Positions 24,057-32,228 of a stretch of 33,004 nt of DNA are shown in pieces. The number at the start of each line of letters is the position of its first letter. Position 1 is the stretch's first letter. A program made the translations under genes and the position numbers. The DNA comes from an uncultured Lachnospiraceae bacterium (GTDB lineage Bacteria > Bacillota > Clostridia > Lachnospirales > Lachnospiraceae), in contig CAJUII010000029.1 in assembly GCA_910586405.1 (NCBI GenBank), forward strand, positions 1-33,004, written 5' to 3'. The notes under the pieces are model-generated. The model saw only the letters and a program-made list of their open reading frames with translations, had not been told where the DNA came from and ran no database searches.

Positions 24057-24088
24057 AAATCGTGTTATATTATATCATAACACAATTT
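24057..24088 (-). promoter_or_regulatory. Palindrome enclosing a -10 element upstream of pyrK
   Basis: AAATCGTGTTAT (24057-24068) and ATAACACAATTT (24077-24088) are inverted with one mismatch. The 8-base centre holds TATAAT on the minus strand (24074 to 24069), so a repressor on the palindrome would cover the promoter. The -35 is poor, fitting an activated or extended promoter. The predicted leader is ~130 bases, with no PyrR-type structure that I can see. The rest of 23931-24303 is AT-rich and holds the opposed promoter at 24234. Confidence 0.4.
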
Positions 24089-24233
24089 GGCTGATTTGTC
24101 CTTAGGAATTGTTCAGAAATTACTTGTGATATATACGTCGTATAAATGTTCATCTACAAAGAAGAAAATCGCAGCCATAGCGGACTATGTCAGATAGACA
24201 TATTTTATAAAATCCTCTGTGAATGGCAACCGC

Positions 24234-24262
24234 TTGCAAAATCTACCGTGTTGTTTTATAAT
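24234..24262 (+). promoter_or_regulatory. Sigma-A promoter of the AAA-ATPase-like gene
   Basis: TTGCAA (24234-24239), 17-base spacer, perfect TATAAT (24257-24262). The predicted start near 24269 leaves a ~35-base leader with GGGAGG before the start codon. Confidence 0.65.
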
Positions 24263-24303
24263 CAGCCTAAAAGCAAAAGGGCATGAAAAAGGGAGGGCGG
24301 TTC

Positions 24304-25893
24304 ATGGGATTTTATCTGAATCCGAGCGATAAAGGTTTCTGGAAATCAGTCCGTTCTGAGATCTACGTGGACAAGACAGGGCTAATCGCCTGTACGAACA
24401 AAGTAATCAATACAGAAGAACAGTACATCTGTGTCAGCAGGCCGAGGCGCTTTGGAAAGTCGATGGCGCTGAAAATGCTGGCTGCTTACTACAGCCGCGG
24501 CTGTGCTTCGGCAGATTTATTCAAGGGCTTTCAAATAGAGCGCGACGCGACATTCCGGGAGCATCTGAATCAGTACAATGTCATTTTTCTAAATATGCAG
24601 CAGTTTATGGTTCAGGCAGCGCACGGGCAGGAAATAGACTATCTGGAACAGGAGGTCGTGGAAGAGCTTCTGGAGGAGTACGGAGCGTTGTTGAATGGCC
24701 AAAAAAGAGGGCTTGCCGCAACCTTACGAAAAATTTACGCCAAAACAGAAAAGCAGTTCATCTTCTTAATTGACGAGTGGGACTGTGTGATGCGTGAACG
24801 GCAGGAGGCAGAAACCATGCAAAAGCAATATCTTGACTTTCTGCGCGACCTGCTCAAAGACCAGCCCTATGTGGCGCTTGCATATATGACGGGGATTCTG
24901 CCTGTAAAAAAATACGGCCAGCATTCGGCATTAAATATGTTCTGGGAATATTCGATGACTGATCCGTTTGACTATGAAGCGTACACCGGCTTTACTGAAA
25001 ATGAAGTCAGCGGTCTCTGCGAGCGCTACGGTATGGATTTTGCACAGATCAGTAACTGGTATGACGGTTATCAATTCCGCCAGTTTCGGCATGTCTACAA
25101 TCCAAGGTCTGTTGTGGCGGCAATGAAAAGCCATGTGCTATCAAATTACTGGACTTCCACAGAAACGTATGAGGCATTGAAGATTTATATAGATATGGAT
25201 TTTGACGGGCTTCGGTCGGACATTGTGCAAATGCTGGGGGGCGCACGCATCAGGATAAATACTTTCAGTTTCCAGAATGATATGCGCAATCTACAGACCA
25301 AAGATGATGTGCTGACGCTCTTGGTTCATTTAGGATATCTGGGATATGATGCAGAGAGCAGAGAGGCATTTATTCCAAATAAAGAGATCCTCGGAGAGTT
25401 TGAGAATGCTATGAGTGTGAACGGCTGGGCCAATGTCATGCAGATTTTGAAGGCTTCTGAACAGCTTCTTGAAGATACGTTGCAGGGAAATGCAGAGCGT
25501 GTTGCCCGCGCACTGGACAAAGCACATACGCAGGCAGCCTCCATCTTGACCTACAATGATGAAAATTCTCTTAGCTGCGCGATCGGTCTTGCATACTACA
25601 GCGCAAGAAAGGAGTACAGGCTGATTCGAGAACTGCCAACTGGCAAAGGATATGCGGACATTGTATTTCTGCCCTTGCCCTGCGTGAACAAACCCGCACT
25701 TGTTGTTGAATTAAAGTATCATAAAACCGCCCACGCCGCGATACAGCAGATCAAAGACCGTCAGTACACACAGGCATTAGAGGGCTACACCGGTGAGCTT
25801 ATCATGGTTGGCATAAATTATGACAAAGACCGCACAGACAAGCCGCACAGTTGTGTGATCGAACGGTATCGAAAACCAGCAGGGGCACTTTAG
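24304..25893 (+). CDS. AAA-ATPase-like / PD-(D/E)XK nuclease-like protein
   Basis: 529 residues. N-terminal half matches the AAA-ATPase_like family: FYLNPSDKGFWKSV, YVDKTGLIA, a degenerate P-loop (SRPRRFGKSMALKML), and a Walker B (FIFLIDEWDCVM); it continues with YMTGILPVKKYG, NWYDGYQF and YNPRSV. The C-terminal ~100 residues carry a PD-(D/E)XK pattern (GKGYADIVFLPL ... PALVVELKYHKT). These proteins are abundant and often multicopy in Clostridia and Bacteroidetes; no clear function is established, and mobile or defence roles are suspected. Start 24304 (MGFYLNPSDKG) is fixed by GGGAGG seven bases upstream; the ATG at 24283 precedes that site. It stands alone on the plus strand between own promoter and terminator, consistent with a mobile single-gene unit. 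Confidence 0.88.
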   Translation: MGFYLNPSDKGFWKSVRSEIYVDKTGLIACTNKVINTEEQYICVSRPRRFGKSMALKMLAAYYSRGCASADLFKGFQIERDATFREHLNQYNVIFLNMQQFMVQAAHGQEIDYLEQEVVEELLEEYGALLNGQKRGLAATLRKIYAKTEKQFIFLIDEWDCVMRERQEAETMQKQYLDFLRDLLKDQPYVALAYMTGILPVKKYGQHSALNMFWEYSMTDPFDYEAYTGFTENEVSGLCERYGMDFAQISNWYDGYQFRQFRHVYNPRSVVAAMKSHVLSNYWTSTETYEALKIYIDMDFDGLRSDIVQMLGGARIRINTFSFQNDMRNLQTKDDVLTLLVHLGYLGYDAESREAFIPNKEILGEFENAMSVNGWANVMQILKASEQLLEDTLQGNAERVARALDKAHTQAASILTYNDENSLSCAIGLAYYSARKEYRLIRELPTGKGYADIVFLPLPCVNKPALVVELKYHKTAHAAIQQIKDRQYTQALEGYTGELIMVGINYDKDRTDKPHSCVIERYRKPAGAL

Positions 25894-25922
25894 CGGCATA
25901 TTTTCTTTGGACGTTTGTGTGC

Positions 25923-25968
25923 ATAAAAGGTGTAAAGTCTTGAATGAAACAGACCTTACACCTTTTAT
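25923..25968. terminator. Bidirectional terminator between the AAA-like gene and the coiled-coil gene
   Basis: 18-bp stem with one mismatch (arms 25923-25940 and 25951-25968, ATAAAAGGTGTAA type) and a 10-base loop. The A/T-rich ends give T tracts on both strands, and the two genes converge here. Confidence 0.75.
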
Positions 25969-25988
25969 CGTGATATATTTTTATACAG

Positions 25989-26345
25989 TTATGCCAATGT
26001 ACCTTTTTCAAGCCATTCGCGATTTTCAGTACTTGTTCCCAGTGCGTCAAGTGCTACATCATAGGTATCGGATATTTTTCGATTGAGCATAATAATCTCT
26101 TTCTTTATTTCCAATTGACCTAATGATAATTTATCTAGCTTTTTTTTCATGCCCTGCATTTCATCTTTCATGTCTTGCATTTCTGTTTTCATGCCCTGCA
26201 TTTCATCTTTCATGTCTTGCATTTCTGTTTTCATACCCTGCACTTCGTCTTTTATGCCCTGCATTTCATCTTTCATGCCCTTCATTTCAGTTTCCATGCC
26301 TTGTACTTTTGTCAAAAGTAAATCAAGTTTTTCACTGTCTGTCAT
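25989..26345 (-). CDS. Coiled-coil protein built from tandem heptads
   Basis: 118 residues. From ~15 to 70 nearly unbroken heptads of the form MKDEMQG / MKTEMQD, then KLDKLSLGQLEIKKEIIMLNRKI and a short tail with ENREWLEKG. Expected to form a long parallel or antiparallel coiled coil; no membrane segment. Function unknown. Methionine sits at the core positions, an unusual choice. The DNA of the heptads is a perfect 42-base tandem repeat, so length may vary between strains. ATG at 26345 has AAGGAG nine bases upstream; own promoter (26407-26435) and terminator. Similar small coiled-coil genes with a variable repeat number occur in Lachnospiraceae (recollection, not checked). Confidence 0.8.
   Translation of the reverse strand: MTDSEKLDLLLTKVQGMETEMKGMKDEMQGIKDEVQGMKTEMQDMKDEMQGMKTEMQDMKDEMQGMKKKLDKLSLGQLEIKKEIIMLNRKISDTYDVALDALGTSTENREWLEKGTLA
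26148..26231. repeat. Two perfect tandem copies of a 42-bp unit inside the coiled-coil gene
   Basis: Units 26148-26189 and 26190-26231 are identical. A third, degenerate unit continues to 26273 and 21-base half-units lie beyond. Each 42-base unit codes two heptads, so copy-number change keeps the frame. Confidence 0.85.
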
Positions 26346-26406
26346 TTTATATCACTCCTTCGTTGTGATTGCCTTGTAGTTCTGCTGCTCTACTGTGCCT
26401 GACACA

Positions 26407-26435
26407 AGTATATCACAACTTCGATATAAAGTCCA
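26407..26435 (-). promoter_or_regulatory. Promoter of the coiled-coil gene
   Basis: Minus strand TGGACT (26435 to 26430), 17-base spacer, TATACT (26412 to 26407) preceded by TGA-like extension. It lies directly after the transketolase stop, with ~60 bases of leader. Confidence 0.5.
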
Positions 26436-26453
26436 TTTATAATCGCTTAGGAT

Positions 26454-27395
26454 TTATGCCAGAAATTCCTTCACCTGCTCATACACGCCCTTTGCGTCGA
26501 GTTTGTACTTCTCAACCAGCGCTGCCGCAGAGCCGGACTCGCCGAAGGTATCCTGCATACCAATTTTGCAGACAGGTGTCGGGAGCGATTTACAGAGCGC
26601 ATCGCACACAGCGCTTCCAAGTCCGCCAATCACAGAATGCTCTTCTGCCGTGACGACCTTGCCAGTCTTTTTGGCAGAGCTGATGATCAGCTCTTCATCT
26701 AACGGCTTGATCGTACAGATGTTGATGACCTCTGCGCTGATGCCGTCCTTTTCGAGCAGCTCGGCTGCGCCGAGCGCAGAATCCACACAAATACCTGTCG
26801 CCACGATGGTCACGTCTGTACCCTCTCTCACGATGGTGCCCTTGCCAATCTCAAACTTATAGTCAGGCTTGTCGTTGATCACGGGCACTGCCGCACGTCC
26901 AAAGCGAATGTAAACAGGGCCTTCATATTCTACTGCCGCATGTACTGCCGCCTTTGCCTCGATGTCGTCTGCCGGGCACATCACGACCATGCCCGGAATC
27001 GTGCGCATCAGGGCAATGTCCTCATTGCACTGATGTGATGCGCCGTCCTCGCCAACGGTAATTCCAGCATGTGTCGCACCAATCTTGACATTCAAGTGCG
27101 GATATCCGATTGAATTACGCACCTGCTCAAAAGCGCGTCCTGCCGCGAACATCGCAAAAGAACTCATAAATGGAATCTTGCCTGTGAGGGACAAACCTGC
27201 CGCGATGCCTGTCATATTGCACTCCGCGATACCGCAGTCAATATGTCTGTCTGGAAATGCTTTCTTAAATACGCCTGTCTTGGTCGCCGCCGCAAGGTCT
27301 GCGTCAAGCACAACTACATTCGGATTCTCTTTTCCAACCTCAACCAGCGCATTGCCATAGCTCTCTCTGGTTGCTATCTTTTTAATATCTGCCAT
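26454..27395 (-). CDS. Transketolase, C-terminal subunit
   Basis: 313 residues: pyrimidine-binding domain with VVLDADLAAATKTG, DCGIAECNMTGIAAGLSLTGKIPF, the catalytic-glutamate region TVGEDGASHQCNEDIALMR, then the C-terminal domain (GKTVTAEEHSVIGGLG region). This is the second half of a split transketolase as found in many Firmicutes and archaea. It works with the product of the gene 20 bases upstream to shuttle two-carbon units between pentose and glycolytic phosphates using thiamine diphosphate. GAAGGGAG precedes the ATG at 27395. 1-Deoxyxylulose-5-phosphate synthase is ruled out by the split form and missing fusion. Confidence 0.95.
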   Translation of the reverse strand: MADIKKIATRESYGNALVEVGKENPNVVVLDADLAAATKTGVFKKAFPDRHIDCGIAECNMTGIAAGLSLTGKIPFMSSFAMFAAGRAFEQVRNSIGYPHLNVKIGATHAGITVGEDGASHQCNEDIALMRTIPGMVVMCPADDIEAKAAVHAAVEYEGPVYIRFGRAAVPVINDKPDYKFEIGKGTIVREGTDVTIVATGICVDSALGAAELLEKDGISAEVINICTIKPLDEELIISSAKKTGKVVTAEEHSVIGGLGSAVCDALCKSLPTPVCKIGMQDTFGESGSAAALVEKYKLDAKGVYEQVKEFLA

Positions 27396-27415
27396 TTTTA
27401 TCTCCCTTCCGCCGC

Positions 27416-28249
27416 CTATGCTAACTGCTGCGCGATCTTCTCTAAATCTGCCATTGCCACTGCGTACTCCTCATCGTTTGGCGCCTTGCCATGCCAGTCC
27501 GCATTGCCTTCCATAAAGGATACACCCTTCCCCTTCAAGGAGTGTGCGATGATCGCTGTCGGCATCCCCTTCGTCTCTCTCGCTTCCTTGAAAGCCGCAC
27601 GGATTTTGTCAAAATCATGCGCGTCGTCCAGATTGATCACATGGAAATTAAATGCCTCAAACTTCTTGTCAATCGGATAGGGCGAGCACACATCCTCAAT
27701 CTTGCCGTCAATCTGCAAGCCGTTGTTGTCCACAATCACACAGAGATTATCGAGCTTTCTGTGCCCTGCAAACATCGCAGCCTCCCACACTTGGCCTTCC
27801 TGAATCTCGCCGTCGCCAAGCAGCGTGTACACTCTGAAATCCGCATTGGACATCTTCGCGCCAAGCGCCATGCCGCACGCCACAGAAATCCCCTGTCCCA
27901 GAGACCCAGAGGACATGTCTACGCCGGGAACATGCTGCATACAGGGATGTCCCTGCAAGTAAGAACCCAGTTTTCTCAAAGTCAGCAGATCTTCCACCGG
28001 GAAATATCCGCGGTTTGCGAGCGTCGAGTACAGTCCCGGCGCCGTGTGGCCCTTCGAGAGCACAAAGCGGTCTCTGTCCGCCTTCTTCGGGTCCTTCGGG
28101 TCAATATTCATCTCCTCAAAATAAAGATACGTATAGATATCTGCCGCGGAGAGCGATCCGCCCGGATGCCCTGCCTTCGCAGCATGGACACCGCTCACAA
28201 TACCCTTACGAACTTCATTGGCTGTTTTTTGAAGCTCTAAATTTGTCAT
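27416..28249 (-). CDS. Transketolase, N-terminal subunit
   Basis: 277 residues from the ATG at 28249 (preferred over 28264 because GGAGG lies between them). Thiamine-diphosphate domain: GHPGGSLSAADIYTYLYF, DRFVLSKGHTAPGLYS, HPCMQHVPGVDMSSGSLGQG and the Mg/ThDP motif GDGEIQEGQVWEAAMFA ... IVDNNGLQ. Forms one enzyme with the downstream subunit. It follows the araK/araD-like genes, so it channels pentose phosphates into glycolysis. Confidence 0.95.
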   Translation of the reverse strand: MTNLELQKTANEVRKGIVSGVHAAKAGHPGGSLSAADIYTYLYFEEMNIDPKDPKKADRDRFVLSKGHTAPGLYSTLANRGYFPVEDLLTLRKLGSYLQGHPCMQHVPGVDMSSGSLGQGISVACGMALGAKMSNADFRVYTLLGDGEIQEGQVWEAAMFAGHRKLDNLCVIVDNNGLQIDGKIEDVCSPYPIDKKFEAFNFHVINLDDAHDFDKIRAAFKEARETKGMPTAIIAHSLKGKGVSFMEGNADWHGKAPNDEEYAVAMADLEKIAQQLA

Positions 28250-28275
28250 TGCTTTTTCCTCCATTTATAAAAATA

Positions 28276-28752
28276 TTATTTTATTACCGTTTCGTAAAAA
28301 ATGTAACCCTCTTCTTCAAGCTCCTCCTCGGACATGGCTCTGTACGCTTCCAGCTCCTCTTCATCATCAATCTCGTCCTCAGGTACAACGGTTCTCTCGC
28401 AGTATACATGCTTGCCAACAATCTTCAAAAGCTCTCGGATGGCGTCCACATCTCTCCCGCCAAACTCCTGATAGCAGGTGCACGTGCTCTTCTCATTGAG
28501 TTCATCATAAAAATCCGTGATGCACAGACGGAACATATCCAGTATGCCTTCTAACGGCTCCTGCGAGATGTCTGCGGGTGTTTCTCCCTCTCCAAGCTCC
28601 GGCTCCTGCTCGAAGGAGAGCGATGTAAAATACATGTCCTTGTCCTCATCGCCGTCACGATAGGGGTTTTTGCCCTTATAGATATTTTCTTCCACTTTTA
28701 TGTACGCTGGCGTTGAATACTTATCAGCATGATAAATCTGGATATTTTTCAT
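28276..28752 (-). CDS. Acidic orphan protein of the pentose/transketolase operon
   Basis: 158 residues, strongly acidic at the C-terminal end (EDEIDDEEELEAYRAMSEEELEEEG). The N-terminal part (IQIYHADKYSTPAYIKVEENIYKG) is beta-like; a Cys pair lies in STCTCYQEFGG. No membrane segment and no family recognised. AGGAGG seven bases before the ATG; 26 bases to the transketolase gene, so cotranscribed. May be a cytoplasmic binding or regulatory protein; function not predictable. Confidence 0.75.
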   Translation of the reverse strand: MKNIQIYHADKYSTPAYIKVEENIYKGKNPYRDGDEDKDMYFTSLSFEQEPELGEGETPADISQEPLEGILDMFRLCITDFYDELNEKSTCTCYQEFGGRDVDAIRELLKIVGKHVYCERTVVPEDEIDDEEELEAYRAMSEEELEEEGYIFYETVIK

Positions 28753-28813
28753 ATTTTACCTCCTGATTCAAAATCTGCCCGGTCTGAAAAAAATCAACTT
28801 TCATTCCCTATCT

Positions 28814-28851
28814 AAAATATCATAAAACATCTGTTTTGTAAACGTACAAAT
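28814..28851 (-). promoter_or_regulatory. Promoter with overlapping AraR-like palindrome
   Basis: Minus strand ATTTGTACGTTTACAAAA (28851 to 28834) has arms TTTGTA/TACAAA around CGTT. Bacillus AraR boxes read ATTTGTACGTACAAAT, so this differs by a two-base longer centre. It overlaps a possible promoter: TTTACA (28842 to 28837), 17-base spacer, TATTTT (28819 to 28814). A regulator here would control the acidic protein and transketolase genes together. No araR gene is in the window. Confidence 0.4.
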
Positions 28852-28887
28852 TTGAACAGGATACCCTTCTAATTATATGTATTTACC

Positions 28888-29586
28888 TTAGTTTTCTACT
28901 TTATTGCCATAGTACGCATTCGCGCCATGCTTCCTGTAATAATGCTTGTCCTGAATGCGCTGCGGCGCAGGCTCGACTTCTCTGTTCAGCTGTTCGGTGA
29001 AAAGCGCCATCTTTGCAACCTCCTCCAGAACGACTGCATTGTGCACAGCCTCCTTCGCGTCCTTTCCCCACGCGAACGGCCCGTGGTTCTTGCAGAGCAC
29101 TGCGGGCACTGCCATCACGTCCTTGTCCTTGAACGTTTCTATGATAAGGGTTCCTGTGTTCTTCTCGTAGCCCTCGTCAATCTCCTCCTGTGTGAGCACG
29201 CGCGCGCAGGGAATCTCACCGTACATATAATCTGCGTGCGTCGTTCCATAGCAGGGAATGCTTCTGCCAGACTGCGCCCAGCTTGTCGCGTAAGTGCTGT
29301 GTGTGTGGACAACGCCGCCAATTTCAGGAAACGCCTTGTACAGCTCTAAGTGCGTCGGGGTGTCTGACGAAGGATTGTATTTTCCCTCCACTTTGTTCCC
29401 ATCTAAGTCCATGACCACCATGTCCTCCGGCTTTAACAAGTCGTAGTCAATGCCGCTTGGCTTGATCACAAACAGACCGCTCTCCCTGTCAATCGCGCTC
29501 ACATTGCCCCATGTAAAGGTGACAAGCCCGTACTTTGGCAGCTCCATATTTGCCTCATATACTTTTTTCTTTAATTCCTCTAACAT
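28888..29586 (-). CDS. araD: L-ribulose-5-phosphate 4-epimerase (AraD type)
   Basis: 232 residues of the class II aldolase/epimerase family: TFTWGNVSAIDRESGLFVIKPSG, zinc histidines in GGVVHTHSTYATSWAQ, and the third in LCKNHGPFAWG; the THADYMYGEIPC segment is typical of AraD. It converts L-ribulose 5-phosphate to D-xylulose 5-phosphate. The companion kinase gene lies 71 bases upstream, and transketolase downstream takes the product. A fucA-type aldolase is less likely given the AraD-like HADY motif. GGAGGG precedes the ATG. Confidence 0.92.
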   Translation of the reverse strand: MLEELKKKVYEANMELPKYGLVTFTWGNVSAIDRESGLFVIKPSGIDYDLLKPEDMVVMDLDGNKVEGKYNPSSDTPTHLELYKAFPEIGGVVHTHSTYATSWAQSGRSIPCYGTTHADYMYGEIPCARVLTQEEIDEGYEKNTGTLIIETFKDKDVMAVPAVLCKNHGPFAWGKDAKEAVHNAVVLEEVAKMALFTEQLNREVEPAPQRIQDKHYYRKHGANAYYGNKVEN

Positions 29587-29657
29587 CTTGACCCTCCAGA
29601 TTTCTGAAAAATGCGTGCACGCCGCATCCTTTCCTACATGATAACACCGGCTTCGCC

Positions 29658-31253
29658 CTACAGATGATCAACTGCCGCGCGCTCGATCGCAAGCCCGTTC
29701 TTGTACCGCTCGATAAAGGTCTCGAAACCAGCCACGTCCGCCGCATCCGGCGCCATGCGCACAGACTCCTCTCCGGCAAATACCTTGTTTGCCAGATATG
29801 CGCTCAGAGACTCGTCCGCATCCTTTTTCATCATGTAATTCGCAAGCACGGCAATGCCCCATGCGCCGCCCTCGCCCGCCGTTTTCATCACAGACACAGG
29901 TACATTCACCGCCGCCGCTACGATCTTCTGCCCGACACCCTCTGTCTTGAACAGTCCGCCGTGTCCGAGCAGCTCATCGAGTGTCACATTTTCCTGCTTA
30001 AACAAAATGTCCATACCAATCTTGATCGCGCCAAGCGCCGTGAACAGGTTGACACGCATAAAGTTTGCAAGGTTGAATTTCGCATCCGGTGTGCGCACAA
30101 AGAGCGGTCTGCCCTCCTCGAATCCCGTCACATGCTCGCCTGAGAAATAGCCGTATGCAAGCAGCCCGCCGCAGTCTGCATCGCCCTCAAGCGCCTTTCT
30201 GTACAGCGTTCCGTAAAGCTCGTTCATGTCCACCTTCTGCCCCATTGTCTCCTGAAATTCCTTGAACAGATTGACCCATGCGTTCAGGTCCGATGTACAG
30301 TTATTACAGTGAACCATCGCGACAAGACTGCCGTCCGGTGTGGTCACAAGATCAAGCTCGTCATAGGATTTTGATAAATCCTTCTCCAGTACCGCCATCG
30401 CAAACACAGAGGTCCCGGCTGAGATATTGCCGGTGCGCTGTGCCACGCTGTTTGTCGCCACCATGCCTGTACCCGCGTCACCCTCAGGAGGACACATCGG
30501 AATACCCGGCTGCAAGATTCCTGTCACGTCAAGCAGCTTTGCGCCCGCCTCCGTCAGCGCGCCCGCCCTGTCGCCGGAAACCAGCACTTTTGGCATAATC
30601 TGCGCGAGCTTCCACGAGAAGTTCTTGTCCTTCACAAGCTCGTCAAACTGTGAAATCATACGACTGTTAAAATCTTTGGTATCAATGTCAATGGGGAACA
30701 TGCCAGACGCCTCGCCGACACCGAGCACCTTCTCACCGCTCAGCTTCCAGTGGATATAACCAGCCAGTGTCGTGAAGAATGCCACACTGCCAACATGCTC
30801 CTCGCCGTTTAGAATCGCCTGGTAGAGATGCGCGATGCTCCATCGCTGCGGAATGTGATATTGAAAGAGTTCTGTGAGCTTCTCACTCGCCTCCTGTGTG
30901 ATCGTATTTCTCCATGTCCTGAAGGGCACCAGAAGCTCTCCGTCCTTGTCAAATGCCATATACCCATGCATCATAGCACTAAAGCCAAGCGAGCCGAGTG
31001 TCTTGATCTGCGTGCCGTATTTCTCCTGCACCGACTTTGCCAGATCCTGATAGCAGTCTTGCAGCCCTTTCCAGATGGCATCCAGACTGTACGTCCAGAT
31101 GTTGTTCACCAACTGGTTCTCCCAATCATAGTTTCCGATCGCAAGCACTTCATGATTTTCGTCGATCAATACCGCCTTGATTCGGGTAGAGCCAAACTCA
31201 ATACCGAGTGCAGTCCTGCCGCTCTCGATCGCACTTTTTGCATCAAGTCCCAT
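29658..31253 (-). CDS. FGGY-family sugar kinase, probable ribulokinase (AraK-like)
   Basis: 531 residues. N-terminal LGIEFGSTRIKAVLIDENHEV (phosphate 1), sugar-site SLGFSAMMHGYMAFDKDGE, PEGDAGTGMVATNSVA, the ATP part NISAGTSVFAMAVLEK and LGHGGLFKTEGVGQKI, and a C-terminal KTAGEGGAWGIAVLANYM. This type differs from classical AraB and XylB and matches the COG1070-like ribulokinases (AraK) described in Clostridia. With araD next to it, phosphorylation of L-ribulose is the best guess; xylulose is the alternative. No arabinose isomerase (araA) is in the window. Start at 31253 with AGGAGG ten bases upstream. Confidence 0.85.
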   Translation of the reverse strand: MGLDAKSAIESGRTALGIEFGSTRIKAVLIDENHEVLAIGNYDWENQLVNNIWTYSLDAIWKGLQDCYQDLAKSVQEKYGTQIKTLGSLGFSAMMHGYMAFDKDGELLVPFRTWRNTITQEASEKLTELFQYHIPQRWSIAHLYQAILNGEEHVGSVAFFTTLAGYIHWKLSGEKVLGVGEASGMFPIDIDTKDFNSRMISQFDELVKDKNFSWKLAQIMPKVLVSGDRAGALTEAGAKLLDVTGILQPGIPMCPPEGDAGTGMVATNSVAQRTGNISAGTSVFAMAVLEKDLSKSYDELDLVTTPDGSLVAMVHCNNCTSDLNAWVNLFKEFQETMGQKVDMNELYGTLYRKALEGDADCGGLLAYGYFSGEHVTGFEEGRPLFVRTPDAKFNLANFMRVNLFTALGAIKIGMDILFKQENVTLDELLGHGGLFKTEGVGQKIVAAAVNVPVSVMKTAGEGGAWGIAVLANYMMKKDADESLSAYLANKVFAGEESVRMAPDAADVAGFETFIERYKNGLAIERAAVDHL

Positions 31254-31315
31254 AAATATGTAACCTCCTGTTCTTTTATTGTTTCCGTCGTTCCGTAATA
31301 TGTACTCATAACGTT

Positions 31316-31354
31316 ATTATAACAATAAGCCTGCTGTAATGCAAGCTTATTGTT
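31316..31354 (-). promoter_or_regulatory. Promoter with 10-bp inverted repeat, upstream of the sugar kinase
   Basis: Minus strand TTGCAT (31344 to 31339), 17-base spacer, TATAAT (31321 to 31316). AACAATAAGC (31321-31330) and GCTTATTGTT (31345-31354) are exact inverted arms that frame the -35 and spacer, placed to act as an operator. A decamer ATGTACTCAT also occurs twice (31300-31309, 31392-31401). Leader ~55 bases. The rest of 31254-31452 shows nothing else. Confidence 0.6.
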
Positions 31355-31452
31355 TACTCGTTTCTAAAATATTTCAGTCAACTATGATGCAATGTACTCA
31401 TGCACTGCACGAAACTTTCCGCAATGACCTAAGGAACTGTTCCCGAGCAAAA

Positions 31453-31983
31453 TTATATTCTGTCACTATAGGGTAATGTCTTTATGTATCTTTCCATATA
31501 TTCAAAGTCTGGTTTCCCATCTTTCTTACTTGGTAGCTTTATTATAGTTTCTTTCATTTTTTCCAAAGTCCATTTTCTACCATACCCAAAACGATATTTA
31601 TTTGCTTTTATCACTGTAATAATAAACATCGCTATATATTGATTTAATTTCCAAAAATCCTTCGCATACAAAACGTTAACATCATCAGATGCCCAAAATG
31701 GATCCTTTTGATAAAAGGCTTCACCCACACTTCCATTATAATTCACTGTTATGCAATTCGGTTTGCAGTATTGTGAGGTCGCAATTTTTTCATTATATTT
31801 TGTAGAAATTGGCTCTATTTTACTTTCCCTTACCCATTGTGGAACTTTTTCGGGAATCATTATATCCTTTAAAGTCTTATTTGCCTGTCTGCCATAACTA
31901 TATCTGTAAGCATTTTTCTGAATACACATGCAATAGAATAATTTTTCATTAAAAGACATTTCTTTTTTAGGTTCCAACACCAT
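31453..31983 (-). pseudogene. C-terminal part of restriction-modification specificity protein, out of frame with its start
   Basis: 176 residues. It continues, one frame over, the fragment at 31869-32228. It has two halves ending in similar signatures: NAYRYSYGRQANKTLKDIMIP and NKYRFGYGRKWTLEKMKETI, followed by KKDGKPDFEYMERYIKTLPYS, which I know from type I/BcgI-like specificity subunits; CITVNYNGSVGEAFYQ lies between. Target recognition domains of this kind choose the DNA site. The whole protein (~260 residues when the frames are joined) is shorter than usual (~400), suggesting an internal loss. No own start signal. Confidence 0.7.
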
Positions 31984-32228
31984 AATATGATATGCTGTAT
32001 AAAATGGACGTATTTGTACAAACGATGATAAAACACTCCCCCTAACGCCACTGTAATATAACCTGCTGGAAATGGCTCTTTAGATTCCTCTTTGCATACC
32101 TTCGCAACACCCCCATTATTTTGTGCAGTTCTGGAAATAAAATTTATATTGCTTGTATCAGACACACTCATATTATATAATTCAAATCCATTTCCCTGAT
32201 GTAATACAAACAAATCACTAATTTTCAT
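31869..32228 (-). pseudogene. N-terminal part of restriction-modification specificity protein (frameshifted)
   Basis: Starts MKISDLFVLHQGNGFELYNM at 32228, overlapping the methylase stop by 11 bases, so the two were translationally coupled. It reads normally through NINFISRTAQNNG and PAGYITVALGG, then leaves frame. After VALGG the other frame gives SVLSSFVQIRPFYTAYHIMVLEP, joining the C-terminal fragment. The switch is at a run of five Gs on the minus strand (32042 to 32038); six Gs would restore one frame. Codons after it (FYHRLYKYVHF onward) are not real protein. Confidence 0.7.

Noticed and set aside
26123..26379. Repeats that look at first like a CRISPR or plus-strand Cys/Phe/Ser-rich repeat protein
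   Set aside because: The repeats are contiguous 42-base coding units of a coiled-coil gene on the minus strand, with no spacers.
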